Part shown: positions 61,057 to 64,000 of the stretch, piece after piece
Position numbering within the stretch: position 1 is the first letter of the stretch
Layout: each line of letters starts with the position of its first letter
Assembly: GCA_001303785.1 (NCBI GenBank)
Contig: LJUJ01000002.1
Coordinates: 129,867-193,866 of the forward strand
From: Caldifarciminota bacterium SM23_42
GTDB taxonomy: Bacteria > Hydrothermota > Tepidihabitantia > SM23-42
Length of the DNA stretch: 64,000 nt
Reading direction: 5' to 3'
Translations under genes and position numbers: made by a program
Notes under the pieces: model-generated
The model's input: the letters and a program-made list of their open reading frames with translations, nothing else
Database searches by the model: none
Told to the model about the DNA's origin: nothing

Positions 61057-61084
61057 TTGACAATCGATGATTTATTAATATAAT
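61057..61084 (+). promoter_or_regulatory. Promoter of the orphan short transcript
   Basis: TTGACA (61057-61062), 16 nt, TATAAT (61079-61084): perfect consensus, followed within 160 nt by a strong terminator. Confidence 0.8.
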
Positions 61085-61090
61085 GAACGA

Positions 61091-61240
61091 TAATGAGAAA
61101 ATGGACAGGACATAAAGGGAAGCAGAGGATGACGTTTACCGATATCCTCGGTAGTCCTATTAATCAGGAGGTGAAGTCCACCTGAGTTATTCAATTTTGC
61201 TTGAGCACGCCGTGGGCTTCCCCCACGGCGTTTTGCTTTT
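61091..61240 (+). ncRNA. Predicted orphan transcript, about 150 nt
   Basis: A perfect promoter and a strong intrinsic terminator frame about 150 nt that contain no recognised gene. Local pairings include GAGGAT with ATCCTC, ACCG with CGGT, AGGAC with GTCCT, and AGGTGG-type stems near 61168-61183. A 30-codon frame (61093-61185) begins 8 nt after the -10 box and could be a leaderless small protein. The ABC exporter lies downstream of the terminator, so it may also be an attenuator for that operon. It does not match SRP RNA, 6S RNA or a riboswitch I know. Confidence 0.55.
61208..61230 (+). terminator. Terminator of the orphan transcript
   Basis: A perfect 9-bp stem (CGCCGTGGG with CCCACGGCG) with a 5-nt loop, then TTTTGCTTTT. 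Confidence 0.88.
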
Positions 61241-61348
61241 ATAAAGCTCGATTGCAGTGATTAAGGAATTGATGACAGTGATATTTTTCATCCCCGTAAT
61301 CAATCTGTTTATCACTGTAATCGATCACGAAGTGAGAAGAGGAGGTTT

Positions 61349-62122
61349 ATGGAGGCAGTAAAATGTGATGGCTTGATCAAAGTCTTTGGCAAGAACAGTC
61401 GCAAGGTGACGGCACTTGACCGAGTCAATTTCGTGGTCCGAAGGAACGAAATATTCGGCATTGTTGGCCCCAATGGTTCGGGAAAGAGCACGCTCATCCG
61501 TATTCTCTCAACCCTGCTCATCCCTGATGCAGGAAAAGCCAGCGTGTTTGGTCATGATGTTGTACGTGAGTACAGTAGGGTTCGTCGGCTCATCAACAGG
61601 GTCAGTGTGGATGCGGCTTTTTTCAAAGGGATTTCAGCTTGGGAAAATCTGCGGTACGCAGGACGACTTTACGGCTTGGGCAAAGGAGAGGCGAAAGAGC
61701 GGTCGCTGAAGATTCTGAATGCATTGGGATTTGCAGAGAAGCGGTTTTGCGAACCGCTCGAGGACCTCTCGCGCGGTATGCAGCAGAAAGTGGCTATTGC
61801 GCGTGCATTCTTCACCGCGCCCATGCTTCTGCTACTGGATGAACCGACGACCGGTCTTGACCCGCGCTCCAAGCTTGATGTGCAGAATTACGTGCGTGAG
61901 GCTATGCAGGGTAAGGGATGTGATCTTACCATCATCCTTACGACTCACGATATGAAGGAAGCAGAGTTGTTGTGCGATCGGGTTGCGATTATTATTGACG
62001 GCCGCTTTGTGACATCCGGAAGTCCGACTCAGTTGCTAGCTCAATATGATAAGCCTGGTTTGGAAGAAGTGTTCCTTGAAATAACCGGGCGTGAATGGAA
62101 GGAGGTAGAAGTTGAATGTTAA
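61349..62122 (+). CDS. ABC transporter ATP-binding protein (ABC-2 type)
   Basis: The 257-residue ATPase has a Walker A in GPNGSGKST near residue 41, the signature LSRGMQQK near 139, a Walker B in MLLLLDEPTTGLDP and the switch His in THD near 201. It resembles the DrrA/NodI-type ATPases of ABC-2 exporters. AGAGGAGG precedes the ATG. Its end overlaps the permease gene by 11 nt. No housekeeping promoter lies directly upstream, so it may depend on read-through from the orphan unit at 61.1 kb. Confidence 0.93.
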   Translation: MEAVKCDGLIKVFGKNSRKVTALDRVNFVVRRNEIFGIVGPNGSGKSTLIRILSTLLIPDAGKASVFGHDVVREYSRVRRLINRVSVDAAFFKGISAWENLRYAGRLYGLGKGEAKERSLKILNALGFAEKRFCEPLEDLSRGMQQKVAIARAFFTAPMLLLLDEPTTGLDPRSKLDVQNYVREAMQGKGCDLTIILTTHDMKEAELLCDRVAIIIDGRFVTSGSPTQLLAQYDKPGLEEVFLEITGREWKEVEVEC

Positions 62123-62906
62123 GAGTCAGACATATGGCTCAATTGCCTTTGTGGAGAGGAACTTCGCCTTAGTCCGACGCTACATCGGCTGGGAAGTTGT
62201 ATTCTTATCTTATAATGTCGTCAATGCTTTAGCAATTGGTCTCATTGGTGCGACAATGGGCAAGGATATGGTCTTGTATCTGGTGGTAGGTGCCATGGTT
62301 TGGGGTTTCCTCTCTATTCTCTTCCATGAAATATCTGAGTCGATAGCATGGGAGCGTTGGGAAGGTACGATCGAGTACACTTTTATGGCACCGATAAGCA
62401 GATTTACCCATCTCATCGGTAATTGCTTGTTTGCGATCATCTACGGTGTTATCCGGAGTAGTCTTATATTGCTTATAATCGTTTTTTTCTTTGGTATATC
62501 GATTAAGGGTGCTAACTTACCCGGGGTATTGGTGATACTAGTTGTTTCTGGATTGTCGTTTGTCGGCTTAGGACTCGTTGCTGCGGTACTGCCGTTGCTT
62601 TCGACTGAGAAAGGCGCATACGCTACACACATATTGGAGGCAGGATTATTATTGATTTCTGGTGTATACTATGAAATAGACGTGTTGCCGGTCTGGATTA
62701 GGCCATTGAGTTATGTGTCGCCTGCCACATATACACTAAAGGCGATGCGTGCGGCATTGCTCGAGGCTGCTGGATTCAGTGAATTGCTACCCACGATACT
62801 GCTACTGCTCGCAACCGGCTTGTTATTGATTCCACTCGGCATGCTTATCTTCAGCAGAGCAGAGCACTACGCCAAGAGGAAGGGTAAACTAAAGCGCGCC
62901 GGCTAG
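62112..62906 (+). CDS. ABC-2 type permease
   Basis: The 264-residue membrane protein has six hydrophobic helices and the ABC-2 signature, with ERWEGTIEYTFMAPISR near residue 77 in the first coupling region and LRPLSYVSPATY-like WIRPLSYVSPATYTLKAMR near 196. It would pair with the ATPase to export a lipid, polysaccharide or drug. GGAGG at 62101-62105 supports the TTG start at 62112, inside the ATPase gene. Confidence 0.9.
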   Translation: MNVKSQTYGSIAFVERNFALVRRYIGWEVVFLSYNVVNALAIGLIGATMGKDMVLYLVVGAMVWGFLSILFHEISESIAWERWEGTIEYTFMAPISRFTHLIGNCLFAIIYGVIRSSLILLIIVFFFGISIKGANLPGVLVILVVSGLSFVGLGLVAAVLPLLSTEKGAYATHILEAGLLLISGVYYEIDVLPVWIRPLSYVSPATYTLKAMRAALLEAAGFSELLPTILLLLATGLLLIPLGMLIFSRAEHYAKRKGKLKRAG

Positions 62907-62928
62907 TCCACTGCGACTCAATTACGCA

Positions 62929-62960
62929 ATGACATAATGACGTAGTGACTAAATGACTAG
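62929..62960. repeat. Degenerate 8-bp tandem repeat, four units
   Basis: ATGACATA-ATGACGTA-GTGACTAA-ATGACTAG occupies the space between the permease gene and the DUF5916 gene, overlapping the stop codon of the latter by three bases. Similar words occur near 46330. Confidence 0.55.
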
Positions 62961-64000
62961 AAATAGATGAGGTATTTCGCCTTTATCGCGCCTATCGTGT
63001 ACTGAGGCTTTAAATCGCCAAAATCATCTTGCTTACGGTAATCATTTACCGCGAAATAGAACCAACTTTTAGGCATGAAGTTCCATGAGAAAAGCATTCC
63101 AAATCGATTTGAGTGGAGTTCTGTTCTGCTGAAGCTCGTACCTGGAGTTATCATTATTAATTCACTGAAAACACTCAAACTCATGTCAGCGTTGAATTTG
63201 AAATCAATCATTGGTTTGATACGTGGCGTCATTTCGTGAAGGTTATTCTGATCGTCCCATTCGATCCAGAGGTTAGCTTCTATGCCTAGGCTCATTTGTG
63301 GGATTATTGAATAATCATAGGTTACATTGTTTGAGGCTTGATAAGCCAAAAAACCACGCGAGTAGTTGTATGTATAAGAATAACCACACCAAAAATTGAA
63401 CCAGTTATCAAATATTTTTCCCCAGATCGAAAGATCTAGACCACGATACAAGTAACTCGTGTCCATTTCGTAATAAGGTCCCGATAATATTGAGAAATCA
63501 AAACCCCAGCTGTTGCGAAAATTGGAGTTGATTTCGGCACCGATGATTCTAGACCAATTGTCATCACCCGGTTCCTGAATGATTACAATGCCCGGCAGGA
63601 TGAAGAATGACCGGGCAAGACCTTTCGGGTAGGTCCAGTATGGACCGCTGAAAAGAAGTAGTTTCTTGCGTCCCGACCAAGGCACAAAACCTATGTCGTT
63701 GACATTGAAGGAATTCCCTATGGTCTCGGCTGAACCGATCGTAAGAAACTTGCCAACAAAACCAAAATAGCCTGTTCGAAAGGCTAATCCGGTTGTTTCG
63801 GGCCGAGCGCTCAGTGCACCTTGGGCGATGAACTGATTCGATCCACTGCGGTAGGCACCATCAATACCAATTGCATAGTTGTAATCATCCTTGTCGACCA
63901 TCGTGCCGGCCAGCAAAGCACCGACATCTGAATTACCTAATATACGATGCTTCGCCCTCAATGCGCCAAACCAGCGATTTGGTTCATCGATGGAATCGGA
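62957..64000 (-). CDS. DUF5916-like outer-membrane protein, C-terminal part (cut by window end)
   Basis: The frame is open to the window edge, so the visible 347 residues are the C-terminal part of a longer protein. DUF5916 proteins are typically 700-800 residues, with an N-terminal carbohydrate-binding-like module. The visible region has alternating beta strands with many aromatic residues (for example YSYTYNYSRGFL, WFYFAVNDYRK), as in an outer-membrane beta barrel, and VGALLAGTM with GIDGAYRSGSN near the left end is typical of the family. The protein ends in aromatic F (IYF), as barrel proteins do. Confidence 0.75.
   Translation of the reverse strand, partial: SDSIDEPNRWFGALRAKHRILGNSDVGALLAGTMVDKDDYNYAIGIDGAYRSGSNQFIAQGALSARPETTGLAFRTGYFGFVGKFLTIGSAETIGNSFNVNDIGFVPWSGRKKLLLFSGPYWTYPKGLARSFFILPGIVIIQEPGDDNWSRIIGAEINSNFRNSWGFDFSILSGPYYEMDTSYLYRGLDLSIWGKIFDNWFNFWCGYSYTYNYSRGFLAYQASNNVTYDYSIIPQMSLGIEANLWIEWDDQNNLHEMTPRIKPMIDFKFNADMSLSVFSELIMITPGTSFSRTELHSNRFGMLFSWNFMPKSWFYFAVNDYRKQDDFGDLKPQYTIGAIKAKYLIYF

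Noticed and set aside
61091-61185. Possible SRP (4.5S) RNA because of a GGGAAGCAG segment close to ffh
   Set aside because: The conserved helix-8 pattern (a YCC-tetraloop-GGR hairpin followed by AGCAG) is not present; the bases before GGGAAGCAG do not form the needed stem.
1-64000. CRISPR arrays, insertion sequences, prophage or integrase genes
   Set aside because: No regularly spaced direct repeats with unique spacers, no transposase, integrase or phage structural proteins were seen. The 16.2 kb palindrome is the only mobile-like element.

Overview
The window is a 64 kb piece of a bacterial chromosome of moderate G+C. It suggests a diderm bacterium of an uncultured lineage near the FCB group. 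WOR-3/Stahlbacteria-type genomes are my best guess, but this is inferred from gene style only and no marker phylogeny was run. The signs of an outer membrane are lpxD-lpxC, a BamD-like TPR lipoprotein, a DUF5916 protein and many lipoproteins. Exported proteins carry C-terminal FlgD/T9SS-type-A-like domains. Rubrerythrin, a small ferredoxin, PyrK/PyrD type 1B and AMMECR1/MEMO suggest an anaerobic or microaerobic life. Genes are densely packed, often overlapping by 1-16 nt, with GTG and TTG starts.

Layout. 1-5.8 kb: the 3' part of a dihydroorotate dehydrogenase-like gene, a helical unknown, a GNAT acetyltransferase, a zinc-ribbon protein with GQF repeats, a DUF885 protein and an Ig-like lipoprotein. 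5.9-9.8 kb: a PurF homologue without glutaminase residues, a 2H phosphoesterase behind a 56-residue basic protein, rubrerythrin, a small membrane protein and a methyltransferase. 9.8-19.6 kb: a TetR/zinc-ribbon regulator with tandem operators followed by a beta-helix protein, a DUF4097 protein, two paralogous small proteins, a MATE transporter, a flavodoxin-FetA-FetB operon and a decayed gene. 19.7-23.8 kb: an MFS transporter, then a FtsB-like/RicT/MazG/RsmG operon and a ferredoxin. 23.9-31.3 kb: a leftward minor-pilin operon (FimT, PilV, PilW, PilX, PilY1, small secreted protein) followed by a separately promoted lipoprotein. 31.6-34.6 kb: an M6 protease and a histidine kinase. 34.7-40.4 kb: TldD, a TPR lipoprotein and pyrK-pyrD-pyrF-pyrE. 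40.4-51.3 kb (leftward): a VWA/Ig/export membrane cluster, a DUF2520 enzyme, a beta-CASP nuclease, an ECF sigma/anti-sigma pair, larB-larC, a MEMO1-AMMECR1 fusion and an Mth938-like protein. 51.4-56.4 kb: lpxD-lpxC, adenosine-specific kinase, era, a large membrane protein and tatA. 56.5-60 kb: tRNA-Ser, two PASTA proteins, rpe and ffh. 60-64 kb: a lipoprotein, an orphan short transcript, an ABC-2 exporter and a DUF5916 protein cut by the window end.

Regulation is unusually readable. By eye I find 27 housekeeping-type promoters (TTGACA / TATAAT-like). In 25 of them the spacer is exactly 16 nt. For at least eight genes the start codon lies only 5-6 nt past the -10 box and no Shine-Dalgarno is present, which predicts leaderless mRNAs. 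Genes with longer leaders usually carry a strong GGAGG. I see no CRISPR array, insertion sequence, prophage or rRNA. The most interesting items are the glutaminase-less PurF homologue, the leaderless promoter class, the orphan promoter-terminator unit at 61 kb, the TetR/zinc-ribbon fusion with tandem operators, and the GQF-repeat protein.
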